Shown: positions 8,576 through 15,553 of the stretch, one piece after another | How positions within the stretch are numbered: position 1 is the first letter of the stretch | How the letters are laid out: each line of letters begins with the position of its first letter | NCBI GenBank assembly: GCA_023957775.1 | Contig: JAMLGR010000006.1 | Location: 62,001 to 126,000, forward strand | Source: Fimbriimonadaceae bacterium | GTDB taxonomy: Bacteria; Armatimonadota; Fimbriimonadia; Fimbriimonadales; Fimbriimonadaceae | DNA: 64,000 nucleotides | Direction of reading: 5' to 3' | Program-made: the position numbers and the translations under genes | Notes under the pieces: model-generated | Told to the model about the DNA's origin: nothing | What the model saw: the letters and a program-made list of their open reading frames with translations, nothing else | The model's database searches: none

Positions 8576-8987
8576 GGGGGTTGTCTTCCTTCTCATCCGG
8601 GCGCCGATCGAGCAGCATCGCGTGCATGAGGTCCACCCGCAGTACCACCCCTGCCAGGCGGCCGTCCTCGACGACCGGCAGAAGGGTGAGTCCGCTGCTG
8701 ATCATCGTGTGGAAGGCCTCGCCGATTTCGGTGTCGGGCGATGCCACCCGGGGGTCCTTGCTCGCGTAGACGAGGGCGGGCTCGGCGCCGAGTCCGGTCA
8801 TGTTGTCCCGGGTCAGTGACGCGCGGCACACGTCTCCCTCGGTAATCACGGCCAGGGGCGCCCGTTCTTCGTCGACGATCACGAGCGCGGGGAACTGGTA
8901 CACGTCCATCTTGTCCACCGCGTCCCGCACCGTGCTCTCGGGCCATAGGGTGGGGATGTGGGCGTGCAGAACCTCGCGCAACGTCAT
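8568..8987 (-). CDS. CBS-domain pair protein
   Basis: 139 aa made of two CBS motifs, which form one Bateman module that usually binds adenine nucleotides. First motif about residues 1-60 (MTLREVLHAHIPTLWPESTV, PALVIVDEERAPLAVITEGDV), second about 75-135 (PDTEIGEAFHTMISSG, LLPVVEDGRLAGVVLRVDLM). No catalytic domain is attached. Its stop overlaps the peroxiredoxin start, so both are probably one transcript. The frame is open far upstream, but the ATG at 8987 lies 8 nt after a -10-like box. Confidence 0.88.
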   Translation of the reverse strand: MTLREVLHAHIPTLWPESTVRDAVDKMDVYQFPALVIVDEERAPLAVITEGDVCRASLTRDNMTGLGAEPALVYASKDPRVASPDTEIGEAFHTMISSGLTLLPVVEDGRLAGVVLRVDLMHAMLLDRRPDEKEDNPHD

Positions 8988-8995
8988 GCCGACCC

Positions 8996-9001
8996 AGTTT
9001 A
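8996..9001 (-). promoter_or_regulatory. Leaderless-type -10 box of the CBS/peroxiredoxin operon
   Basis: TAAACT on the minus strand, 8 nt before the ATG at 8987 and without a Shine-Dalgarno. One of a series of such boxes in this window. Confidence 0.45.
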
Positions 9002-9089
9002 CATGCCGCCTCTCCAGAACAAACCAAAAACCACAAACCAAGGTAGTATCGTCACATAAGGGTATCGAAAGGCCCGAAATGACGAAAGC

Positions 9090-9095
9090 TATACT
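9090..9095 (+). promoter_or_regulatory. Leaderless-type -10 box of the phosphorylase gene
   Basis: TATACT ending 9 nt before the ATG at 9105, so transcription should begin at or next to the start codon. No Shine-Dalgarno is possible in this space. It faces the divergent CBS promoter about 90 bp away. Confidence 0.55.
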
Positions 9096-9104
9096 CCGGA
9101 CACC

Positions 9105-9836
9105 ATGCGAATCGACGCGGCGATCATCGGCGGAACGGGAGTGGGAGAGCGCCTTCTTGCGCTTGGCGGAAGCCCGGTTCACGTGCCCACCTCTCGGGGC
9201 ATGGTGCGGGGGCGCCTCCTCGACCTGGAGGGTCGATCGGTGATGCTTGCCAGCCGCCACTCCGCGGGCCATAAGGTGCCTCCGCACCGCGTCAACTTCG
9301 CCGCGGTGGCGCTGGCGATGAAAGCCCTGGGCGCCCGGGCCGTGTTTTCCACCGCTGCGGTCGGGAGCTTGCGCGGCGATTGGCCGCGGGGCACGTTCGC
9401 GGTTCCGAACGACTTCCTCGACGTGACGGGGCGGAACGCGACGCTGTTTGACGACCGGGTCGTGCACACGGACTTCAGCGAGCCGTTTGCCGAATCCGCT
9501 CGGCACCGCCTCCTCGAGGGTGCGGCCGCGGCGGGCGTGCCGGTGCATCCGTCCGGCGTCTACGTGTGCGGAAACGGCCCGCGTTACGAAACCGGGTTCG
9601 AAATCGACCTCTACCAACGCGCCGGGGGCGACGTGGTCGGCATGACCGCGGCCACCGAAGCCATCGTGATGCGGGAGGCCCGGGTGCCTTACGCGTGCCT
9701 GTGCGTGGTGACCAATCTGGCGGCGGGCATGGAGTCCGAGCCGCTCGACCACCAAGACGTCGTGCGCGAGATGGAGCAGGCGGGAGAGCAGGCGGTGAAG
9801 GTGCTGACCGAGGCCGTGAAGGGGCTCGAGCCGTGA
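9105..9836 (+). CDS. Purine nucleoside / 5'-methylthioadenosine phosphorylase
   Basis: Phosphorolysis of a purine nucleoside or MTA; 243 aa, soluble trimer family (PNP_UDP_1, MTAP branch). N-terminal AIIGGTGVGE phosphate loop; SAGHKVPPHRVNFAAVALAMKALG region; STAAVGSLR; YVCGNGPRYETGFEI; and GMTAATEAIVMREA, the purine-site motif of the MTAP group, followed by VTNLAAGM. Purine versus MTA preference cannot be fixed from the sequence alone. Its stop overlaps the next gene (GTGA). Confidence 0.87.
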   Translation: MRIDAAIIGGTGVGERLLALGGSPVHVPTSRGMVRGRLLDLEGRSVMLASRHSAGHKVPPHRVNFAAVALAMKALGARAVFSTAAVGSLRGDWPRGTFAVPNDFLDVTGRNATLFDDRVVHTDFSEPFAESARHRLLEGAAAAGVPVHPSGVYVCGNGPRYETGFEIDLYQRAGGDVVGMTAATEAIVMREARVPYACLCVVTNLAAGMESEPLDHQDVVREMEQAGEQAVKVLTEAVKGLEP

Positions 9837-10711
9837 CCGTCGCGCGCCGCACGTTCGCGCTGCTCCTTGCGATGACCCCGGGCGTGGGTGGCAAAGGGGT
9901 CGTGCGGGTGCTGGCGCGCAACGACCTTCTCGGCCGTTCGGCCGAGGAGTTCCTCCAGCTCTCGGAAGAGGCCTTGCGCGAGGAGTACCGCCTCTCGGCC
10001 AAACCCGCGCGGACGCTTGCCCAGGCGGCGCCGCGCAAGCTCGTGGACGACGTTCGCCGACTCGAAGAGCGTCTCGATCGGCTGGGGGTCTCGCTGGTGA
10101 CGGCGGCGGACGCGCACTACCCCGTGCGCGTCGAGGAGATGGACCCCCAGCCGCCCGGCGTGCTCTTTCTCTACGGGAACGCCAAGCTGCTCCAAAGCCG
10201 CACCTTCGCGGTGCTGGCCTCGCGAGGGACGCCCCCACGCACGCTGGACGTCTTGGAGGAGCGCGTCGAGAAGGGCGTGCTGGACGCCGAGGTCCTGGTC
10301 AGCGGCCACGACCGTCCGGAGTATCAGCGCGCGGCCGTCGTGCCGCTGCGGTGGGGCTCCCCGCGCGTCTTGTGCCTGGACCGCGGCCTCTTCCAGGCTT
10401 TGGGCGAGGATCTGCGGGAGGAGCCGTTCCGGGCCGCCCGCCTGTGGCGGTACCAGTTCGATCCGGGCACCGATCTCGTGGTCTCGCCCTTCCGCCCGGA
10501 GGCCCACTACGTGGGCGTGAACAACCAGGTGCGGGATCGCCTGGTGGCGTGCCTGAGCGACCGTCTGGAGCTGGTGCATGCCAACGCAGGGGGGAACATG
10601 GAACGGAACGCCAAGCTGGCCTTGCGGGCCGGACGGACGGTGCGCGTGGCCGCCACGTGCGGTTGCGCGGCCCACCTGTTCGCTTCGGGGGCGGATCCGC
10701 TGCCTTCCTGA
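9833..10711 (+). CDS. Divergent DprA/Smf-like protein
   Basis: 292 aa. The middle resembles the DprA Rossmann fold: YPVRVEEMDPQPPGVLFLYGN corresponds to the YPxxL...PPxLYxxG entry of DprA and FAVLASR to its xAIVGSR strand; later VSGHDRP, PRVLCLDRGL and LSDRLELVHAN...ALRAGRTVRVA follow the order of DprA's SG, GCGLD and LS...EA motifs. Several residues of the single-strand DNA loop are not conserved, so it may be a paralogue rather than the competence DprA. GTG start overlaps the phosphorylase stop. Confidence 0.72.
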   Translation: MTVARRTFALLLAMTPGVGGKGVVRVLARNDLLGRSAEEFLQLSEEALREEYRLSAKPARTLAQAAPRKLVDDVRRLEERLDRLGVSLVTAADAHYPVRVEEMDPQPPGVLFLYGNAKLLQSRTFAVLASRGTPPRTLDVLEERVEKGVLDAEVLVSGHDRPEYQRAAVVPLRWGSPRVLCLDRGLFQALGEDLREEPFRAARLWRYQFDPGTDLVVSPFRPEAHYVGVNNQVRDRLVACLSDRLELVHANAGGNMERNAKLALRAGRTVRVAATCGCAAHLFASGADPLPS

Positions 10712-10725
10712 GGCGCCCGGTCGGA

Positions 10726-10731
10726 CATAAT
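10726..10731 (+). promoter_or_regulatory. -10 box of tRNA-Ser
   Basis: CATAAT 10 nt before the tRNA 5' end, leaving a 5' leader of only a few nucleotides. Confidence 0.5.
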
Positions 10732-10741
10732 GAATGCGGCT

Positions 10742-10834
10742 GGAGTGGTGTCCGAGTGGTCGAAGGAGCGCGACTGGAAATCGCGTATTCGGTGTTAAGC
10801 CGGATCGTGGGTTCGAATCCCACCCGCTCCGCCA
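10742..10834 (+). tRNA. tRNA-Ser (anticodon GGA)
   Basis: Acceptor ggagtgg (10742-10748) pairs with ccgctcc (10824-10830). Anticodon arm cgcga-ctggaaa-tcgcg carries GGA; a long variable arm (attcgg...ccggat) marks a class II tRNA; T arm gtggg-ttcgaat-cccac. Discriminator G at 10831, and CCA (10832-10834) is encoded. Reads UCC/UCU serine codons. Confidence 0.97.
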
Positions 10835-10844
10835 GCCTTCTCCC

Positions 10845-11180
10845 ATGACGCTGGCCCCCACGCCCGAGGAACAGGACGCCCGCGACGGCCTGATCGCCGA
10901 ACTCCAGAGGTGGATTCGCGAAAACCGGCGCGTCGTGCTCGGGCCGCGTGGAGTGAGCCCGTTCGAGGGGAGGGTGGGGCCGTACGCCTTTGCGTTCGAG
11001 GGCGAAGACGACCTGCTTCACCTGTGGGTGTGGCGCCGCGACGCATCGCCGTTGCGCGTCGAAGAGGCGCAACGGGTGGTCGCCTTCGCCGTTCCCGAGG
11101 TCGACCCAGGCGTGATCTGGCTCAAGCCGGCCGAGCGTTCCCACCACTTCTACTTCGGTCACGACGAACTCGTGCGGTAG
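10845..11180 (+). CDS. Hypothetical protein, 111 aa
   Basis: Small acidic, soluble protein with no signal or membrane segment. Predicted helix at the N-terminus (residues 5-27, EEQDARDGLIAELQRWIREN) followed by a beta-rich part (VGPYAFAFEGEDDLLHLWVWRR...). The reading frame runs through tRNA-Ser, which cannot be coding; the ATG at 10845, 11 nt after the tRNA, is the only sensible start. No family recognised. Confidence 0.7.
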   Translation: MTLAPTPEEQDARDGLIAELQRWIRENRRVVLGPRGVSPFEGRVGPYAFAFEGEDDLLHLWVWRRDASPLRVEEAQRVVAFAVPEVDPGVIWLKPAERSHHFYFGHDELVR

Positions 11181-11189
11181 CGGGCCAGA

Positions 11190-11195
11190 TACAAT
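11190..11195 (+). promoter_or_regulatory. Leaderless-type -10 box of panB
   Basis: TACAAT ending 6 nt before the GTG at 11202; no Shine-Dalgarno between them. Confidence 0.55.
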
Positions 11196-11201
11196 GGCTC
11201 C

Positions 11202-11984
11202 GTGAACCAGCGGGTAACGGCACCGAAGATACGTGCGATGAAAGGGAGCCAGAAGGTCGTCTGTGTGACGGCCTACGACGCGTCGACGGCTCGCATCGCC
11301 GAAGAGGCCGGAGTCGATCTGATCCTCGTGGGCGACTCCTTGGGCAACGTCGTCCTGGGGTACGAGTCGACCCTGCCGGTGACGCTCGAGGAGATGCTCC
11401 ACCACACGCGGGCGGTGGCGCGCACGACCACGCGGGCGTTGGTGATCGGCGACATGCCGTTTGGCAGCTACCAGGCGTCGCTCGAGGACGCGATGCGCGC
11501 GGCCGCCGCGTTCCTCAAAGCCGGCGCGCACGGCGTGAAGCTGGAGGGCGCCTACCCCGAACTCGTGCGCGAGATGGTGCGCGCGGGGATTCCCGTGATG
11601 GGGCACGTGGGCATGACGCCGCAGTCGGTGCATGCGTTCGGCGGATTTCGCGTACAGGGCAAGGGCGCGGCGGGAGATCAGGTGGCGGACGCCGCGCGAG
11701 GGCTCGCGGACGCCGGCTCTTTCTCTCTCGTGCTCGAACTGGTGCCGGCCGCGTTGGCGGCCCGGATCACGAGCGAGGTGGCGTGTCCGACGATCGGGAT
11801 CGGCGCGGGCGCCGGATGCGACGGGCAGATCCAGGTCTTCCACGACCTGCTCGGGTTGTCGCCCGTAACGCTTAAGCACGCAAAGACCTATGTCGAAGGG
11901 CAGCGGCTCTTGGCGGACGGCCTGCGCGCCTATGCCGACGAAGTTCGGGAAGGCGAGTTTCCGGGGGAAGAACACAGCTTTTGA
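11202..11984 (+). CDS. panB: 3-methyl-2-oxobutanoate hydroxymethyltransferase
   Basis: First committed step of pantothenate synthesis (ketoisovalerate to ketopantoate with methylene-THF). 260 aa TIM barrel with VCVTAYDASTARIAEEAG, the Mg-binding LVGDSLGNVVLGY, IGDMPFGSY, GAHGVKLEG (catalytic Lys region), GHVGMTPQS and the IGIGAG loop. GTG start taken because the -10 box lies 6 nt before it. Stop overlaps panC by 4 nt. Confidence 0.97.
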   Translation: MNQRVTAPKIRAMKGSQKVVCVTAYDASTARIAEEAGVDLILVGDSLGNVVLGYESTLPVTLEEMLHHTRAVARTTTRALVIGDMPFGSYQASLEDAMRAAAAFLKAGAHGVKLEGAYPELVREMVRAGIPVMGHVGMTPQSVHAFGGFRVQGKGAAGDQVADAARGLADAGSFSLVLELVPAALAARITSEVACPTIGIGAGAGCDGQIQVFHDLLGLSPVTLKHAKTYVEGQRLLADGLRAYADEVREGEFPGEEHSF

Positions 11985-12835
11985 AGATCGTTCGCACACG
12001 TAGCGAGCTCTCGAAGATCGATGCGCCCGGCAAGGGTTTCGTGCCGACCATGGGCGCCTTCCATGCGGGCCATCTGGCGTTGATGCGCTTGGCGAAGCAG
12101 AGGTGTGGGTTCGCGGTGGTCTCGCTCTTTGTGAACCCCACCCAGTTCGGCCCCGGCGAGGACTTCGGCAAATACCCCCGCGACGAGCATCGGGATTTTG
12201 CGATGGCGGAGTCGGCGGGTGTGGACGTGTTGTATGCGCCCGGGGTCGAGGAGATGTTCGCGGGGGTGTCGACGACCGTCCGCGTGGGGGAGATTGCCTC
12301 GCGGTGGGAGGGGGAACACCGGCCCGGCCACTTCGAAGGGGTCGCGACCGTGGTCGCGAAACTGCTTCACCAGGTTCAACCGGAGGTCGCGTTCTTTGGG
12401 CTCAAGGACTACCAGCAGTGCGCCGTGATCCGCCAGATGGTGAGGGATCTGGACTTCCCCGTGGCCCTCGAGTTCTTGGAGACGGTACGGGAGGCGGACG
12501 GGTTGGCCTTGTCGAGCCGGAACCGCTATCTCGATTCGGCCCAGCGTGCCGCCGCGCCGGCGCTGGTGGGCGCCTTGCGCGAGGCGGCCAGGGAAGTGGC
12601 CCGCATCGGCCCGCGCGCAGTGCGGGAGGCGCACGATCGGGTTTCGGAGATCGCCAATGGCTTATCGCAGAAGGGGTTTGCCGTCGATTACTTCGCTTTG
12701 GTGGACGCAGATTCTCTCGCGCCTTTCGAAGGCACAGGGGACGCTCGGTTGATAGCCGCGGCCAAACTGGGTTCCACGCGTCTGATTGATAACGTCTCCG
12801 TACTTTGGGAGCCGGTAGCCGGAAAAGGTTCCTAA
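11981..12835 (+). CDS. panC: Pantothenate synthetase
   Basis: ATP-dependent condensation of pantoate and beta-alanine, 284 aa. FVPTMGAFHAGHLALM holds the HIGH-like ATP motif (HAGH); VVSLFVNPTQFGPGEDFGKYPR, FGLKDYQQ and the SSRNRYLD (KMSKS-equivalent) loop are all present. TTG start overlapping the panB stop (TTGA). panD is not next to it in this window. Confidence 0.97.
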   Translation: MKIVRTRSELSKIDAPGKGFVPTMGAFHAGHLALMRLAKQRCGFAVVSLFVNPTQFGPGEDFGKYPRDEHRDFAMAESAGVDVLYAPGVEEMFAGVSTTVRVGEIASRWEGEHRPGHFEGVATVVAKLLHQVQPEVAFFGLKDYQQCAVIRQMVRDLDFPVALEFLETVREADGLALSSRNRYLDSAQRAAAPALVGALREAAREVARIGPRAVREAHDRVSEIANGLSQKGFAVDYFALVDADSLAPFEGTGDARLIAAAKLGSTRLIDNVSVLWEPVAGKGS

Positions 12836-12872
12836 GCGGGCCGAAGTAGCGCGCAAGCCCATGCTTTTCGTT

Positions 12873-12881
12873 TGGTATACT
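12873..12881 (+). promoter_or_regulatory. Extended -10 promoter of the small basic protein gene
   Basis: TGGTATACT, identical to the box at 2246-2254. An AAGGTAGG ribosome site (12899-12906) stands 5 nt before the ATG at 12912. The expected 5' UTR is about 24 nt, so this is a leadered transcript. Confidence 0.65.
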
Positions 12882-12911
12882 GCGCGTGCCATCGAGACAA
12901 GGTAGGCAATT

Positions 12912-13319
12912 ATGAAAAAGAATGTGAAGTCCGTCAAGAACTCGTTGAAGTTCAAAGCGCAATCCAAAGAGGGCATCTTGTCCGTCCGTGTCGGCGTGAA
13001 GAAGTACAACCTCCCGGTCGAAGCGCGCATTTTGAGCAACGAAGACTATATCTTTTTGTCGTTCCCCGCGAGTTCCGAGCTGTATCAGGTCAAGGACAAG
13101 AAGCTGTCGCCGATGGCCGCGGAGGCCGACGCGTCGGCCGCTTTTGCAGCCCTCAACCCGGCGAAGAAGCGCGCCCGGAAGCGCCGCACGGTGCAGGCCG
13201 AGGTACCGACGGAAGTCGCCAACGCGCTGAAGAAGATTCCGAGGGGCTATCGCCTTGGTTTTGGTCCGGACGGCGAGCCTCGCCTCGTGCGCACGCGCAC
13301 CCGAGCGAAGAAGGCTTAG
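12912..13319 (+). CDS. Small Lys/Arg-rich protein, possibly nucleic-acid binding
   Basis: 135 aa, strongly basic. Lys-rich N-terminus, a central beta-like stretch (LSVRVGVKKYNLPVEARILSNEDYIFLSF is the region about residues 23-51), a NPAKKRARKRR cluster near 91-101 and a basic tail ending TRTRAKKA. A strong promoter, good ribosome site and a following hairpin suggest an abundant product. The charge pattern resembles histone-like or ribosome-associated proteins, but I recognise no family. Confidence 0.78.
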   Translation: MKKNVKSVKNSLKFKAQSKEGILSVRVGVKKYNLPVEARILSNEDYIFLSFPASSELYQVKDKKLSPMAAEADASAAFAALNPAKKRARKRRTVQAEVPTEVANALKKIPRGYRLGFGPDGEPRLVRTRTRAKKA

Positions 13320-13341
13320 GTCTCGGGCTCCTCGCATGGCT

Positions 13342-13369
13342 TTCCCCCGCCCGTCAAGGGGCGGGGGAA
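13342..13369 (+). terminator. Strong GC hairpin between basic-protein gene and tRNA-Thr
   Basis: A perfect 11-bp stem (ttcccccgccc / gggcgggggaa) with a 6-nt loop, 22 nt after the stop. It has no U-tract. It lies just before the TACAAT box of tRNA-Thr. Confidence 0.65.
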
Positions 13370-13370
13370 G

Positions 13371-13376
13371 TACAAT
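13371..13376 (+). promoter_or_regulatory. -10 box of tRNA-Thr
   Basis: TACAAT 11 nt before the tRNA 5' end, same sequence as the boxes of the SRP RNA and panB. Confidence 0.55.
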
Positions 13377-13387
13377 CCCCCTGCCGT

Positions 13388-13459
13388 GCCGGCGTAGCTC
13401 AGGGGTAGAGCGGCTCTTTTGTAAAGAGCGGGTCGCGGGTTCGAATCCTGTCGCCGGCT
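13388..13459 (+). tRNA. tRNA-Thr (anticodon TGT)
   Basis: Acceptor gccggcg / cgccggc; D arm gctc...gagc; anticodon arm gctct-tttgtaa-agagc with TGT at positions 34-36; T arm gcggg-ttcgaat-cctgt. 72 nt to the discriminator T. CCA is not directly encoded after it. Reads ACA and related threonine codons. Confidence 0.96.
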
Positions 13460-13508
13460 CCCCATTTCGTTATGGGAGGCCCGGCGTGAATCTGTGTATC
13501 ATCGAACC

Positions 13509-14132
13509 GTGGTGCGACCGGCATCGGTGCTTTCGGCAGGCGTCCTGATCGTCGTGGGCCTCGTTTGCTACGCGATGATCAGGGAGTCGCTCGCCCTCCC
13601 GCCCGAAGACGAGAGCGTCGACACGTTGCCCGTGTTGCGCAGGGAAGTCGTCAAGTGGGCGCTGGACGATGCGGCCGACAAGATCGATCGCCGTCCGCAA
13701 ACCGCGACGATCGCCGCTCTCCTGGCGCTTCCGAGGCCCGCCGACCTCCGGAGCGACGACTCGTCTCCGCGTTACCAGGACAAGCGCATCGCACCGCTCG
13801 AAACGACGATCTGGCGGCTGGAAGCCACGTTGACGAGCATCGTCCTGCGCGAGGACGGCGATCTGTACCTCGTCCTCGTCGACGGTCGCGGCGGCATCAT
13901 GGTCGGCGAAGCTCCCAACGTCGAGGAGTGCAAAGGGAGCGTGTTCCGCGACTCGATCGCGGCTGTCTGGGACCAGCTCGTCGAGCGCTTTCAGCCCACG
14001 CAGAGGCCCAGGCCGCTCGATCTGCGCGTGACGATCGAAGGAATCGGCTTCTTCGGACGGTCCACCGATCGAGAAGGCGCCCACCATAGCGGTGCGCGCC
14101 TCATGCCGATCACGAGAATCCAATTTCACTAG
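13509..14132 (+). CDS. Hypothetical membrane-anchored protein
   Basis: About 207 aa. One N-terminal membrane helix (VLSAGVLIVVGLVCYAMI) and a soluble remainder with a beta-rich centre (TTIWRLEATLTSIVLREDGDLYLVLVDGRGG is about residues 95-125). The LEATLTSIVLREDGDLYLVLVD pattern is OB-fold-like, but I would not name a family. The start could be GTG at 13494, but TATCAT at 13497-13502 fits a -10 box 6 nt before the GTG-GTG at 13509/13512, so I prefer 13509. Confidence 0.65.
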   Translation: MVRPASVLSAGVLIVVGLVCYAMIRESLALPPEDESVDTLPVLRREVVKWALDDAADKIDRRPQTATIAALLALPRPADLRSDDSSPRYQDKRIAPLETTIWRLEATLTSIVLREDGDLYLVLVDGRGGIMVGEAPNVEECKGSVFRDSIAAVWDQLVERFQPTQRPRPLDLRVTIEGIGFFGRSTDREGAHHSGARLMPITRIQFH

Positions 14133-14142
14133 CAGGGTGCAG

Positions 14143-14170
14143 CGCACGCCCGTCGAGCGGACGTGCCACC
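14143..14170 (-). repeat. Palindromic intergenic repeat, family 2, copy 1
   Basis: 28-nt element between convergent genes that matches 36537-36564 at 26 of 28 positions when read on the minus strand. It folds into an 8-9 bp hairpin around the shared core CTCGA. Here it may serve as a bidirectional terminator for the genes ending at 14132 and 14207. Confidence 0.75.
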
Positions 14171-14206
14171 CATGGTTGCCCGAGGAGCCGCGACCGTGCG
14201 GGACGG

Positions 14207-14926
14207 CTACCAGAGTTCGGTCGACGTATCGAGCCAAGGGAACCACTGCGGGCACGGCTGCAGCTCCGCCTGCTCGGGCGTTCCCCAAACGGACGAGGGG
14301 ATGTCCTTCCACCACTGGGGCATCTTGTGGTAGCGCGCGTGGGTGTCCGCGTAGATGTACGTCGAACCCCCCGAGTGGCGCTCGAATCCGAGATACCGGT
14401 CGGGCCGGAGAATCTCCCGACCCGAGCCCGACGCCGTTTCCGCGATGTAGATCTTGCTGGCCGGGGTCGCGATCTCGCTCATGCTTCCGCCGGTAAGCGA
14501 GAATCGCGACACGCCGCCCCGAAGCTTGTAGAAGTAGTAGTTCAAGCCGTAGGAGAGGGGCGCGCCGGGGACGTTGCCCGGGGTCCCGGAATCATCGACG
14601 GGGCACTTGAAGATCTGCAGGTTCTTCGAATAGGGCTGGATCAGGTCCGCCCAAGCGGGTTCTCCCGCCCCGGCGCCCGCATCGAATCCAAACTCGGTGA
14701 ACGGGGGGCCGACAAACGTGTTCGGGTAGTTCGCCATCGGAAGCGAATCATCGTAGTCGCCGACATAGAGATACAACGCAATCCCGATCTGCTTGCCGTT
14801 TGAAATGCACATCGTCTTTTTGGCCGCGGCCTTGACCTGCGCGAAGACGGGAAAGAGGATGGCGGCAAGGATCGCGATGATCGCGATCACGACGAGAAGT
14901 TCGATCAGGGTAAACGCCTTTTTCAT
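14207..14926 (-). CDS. Type II secretion/pilus-like pseudopilin with H-X9-DG-type C-terminal domain
   Basis: 239 aa. Perfect prepilin N-terminus (MKKAFTLIELLVVIAII, cleavage after KA with the F at +1 and E at +5), then the AAILFPVFAQ core and MCISNGKQIGIALYLY segment typical of the large pseudopilin family in Armatimonadota and Planctomycetota. The C-terminal FERHSGGSTYIYADTHARYH matches the H-X9-DG motif with D-T in place of D-G. Stand-alone gene, far from the main pilus locus. The start is the ATG with GAGG upstream. Confidence 0.9.
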   Translation of the reverse strand: MKKAFTLIELLVVIAIIAILAAILFPVFAQVKAAAKKTMCISNGKQIGIALYLYVGDYDDSLPMANYPNTFVGPPFTEFGFDAGAGAGEPAWADLIQPYSKNLQIFKCPVDDSGTPGNVPGAPLSYGLNYYFYKLRGGVSRFSLTGGSMSEIATPASKIYIAETASGSGREILRPDRYLGFERHSGGSTYIYADTHARYHKMPQWWKDIPSSVWGTPEQAELQPCPQWFPWLDTSTELW

Positions 14927-14962
14927 AAGATTGCCTCGTTGGGAGCACCGATGGTAGCTCAA

Positions 14963-14971
14963 TCTATACCA
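14963..14971 (-). promoter_or_regulatory. Extended -10 promoter of the pseudopilin gene
   Basis: TGGTATAGA on the minus strand, about 37 nt before the ATG; GAGG ribosome site between. Similar to the TGGTATACT boxes at 2246 and 12873. Confidence 0.5.
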
Positions 14972-15035
14972 GACGGTCAACTTTCCCGCCGAGTTCGGTT
15001 TCGAAGAGGTGGCCCAGGGGGCGACCTTCTGTCCC

Positions 15036-15518
15036 TCAAGTCGCCAAGGCGTCGGCCACCGCATCCCGCACGCTCGCGTGCCGCGTGTGGTCCATCACGC
15101 TCCGACCGCGCTTGTCCACGGCCGCGGGATCGGCGCCGCGTTCGAGCAGCAGGGTCACCACGCTCTCCCGACCCCAATCGCACGCCCAGTGCAAGGGCGT
15201 CAACTCCTGATCGTCCCGGGCGTCGACCTGCGCCCCCGCGTCCAAGAGCATTCGGACCACCTGCTCGCGCCCTTCGCGGCAGGCGTAATGGAGCGGCGTG
15301 GAGTTGCCCAGCATCCGCGCGCCCACCTCGGCGCCGGCGGCCAGGAGCAGTTGCACCACCGGCGCGTGGCCGCGCCCGGCCGCCAGCACCAACGGGGTCC
15401 GTGAGAAGGGATCGCGGCCCTCGATCTCGCCGCCCGCGCGGAGCGCACGCTCGACGCCGGGCCGATCGCCGGACTCGCTCGCGGCGAGCAGTCGCTCCGT
15501 GGGGGTGGCTTCGGGCAT
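15036..15518 (-). CDS. Ankyrin-repeat protein
   Basis: 160 aa, soluble, no signal. Four ankyrin repeats from about residue 8: LLAASESGDRPGVERALRAGG, TPLVLAAGRGHAPVVQLLLAAGAEV, TPLHYACREGREQVVRMLLDAGAQV and TPLHWACDWGRESVVTLLLERGAD. Protein-protein interaction role; partner unknown. The frame is open farther upstream, but the ATG at 15518 starts just before the first repeat and lies 5 nt after a TATACC box. Confidence 0.88.
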   Translation of the reverse strand: MPEATPTERLLAASESGDRPGVERALRAGGEIEGRDPFSRTPLVLAAGRGHAPVVQLLLAAGAEVGARMLGNSTPLHYACREGREQVVRMLLDAGAQVDARDDQELTPLHWACDWGRESVVTLLLERGADPAAVDKRGRSVMDHTRHASVRDAVADALAT

Positions 15519-15553
15519 GCCCCGGTATACCCCCGCGCCACCCACCTCGCTCT

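Noticed and set aside
10734-10844. N-terminal extension of the 111-aa protein through tRNA-Ser
   Set aside because: The codons are the tRNA gene itself; the gene must start after it.
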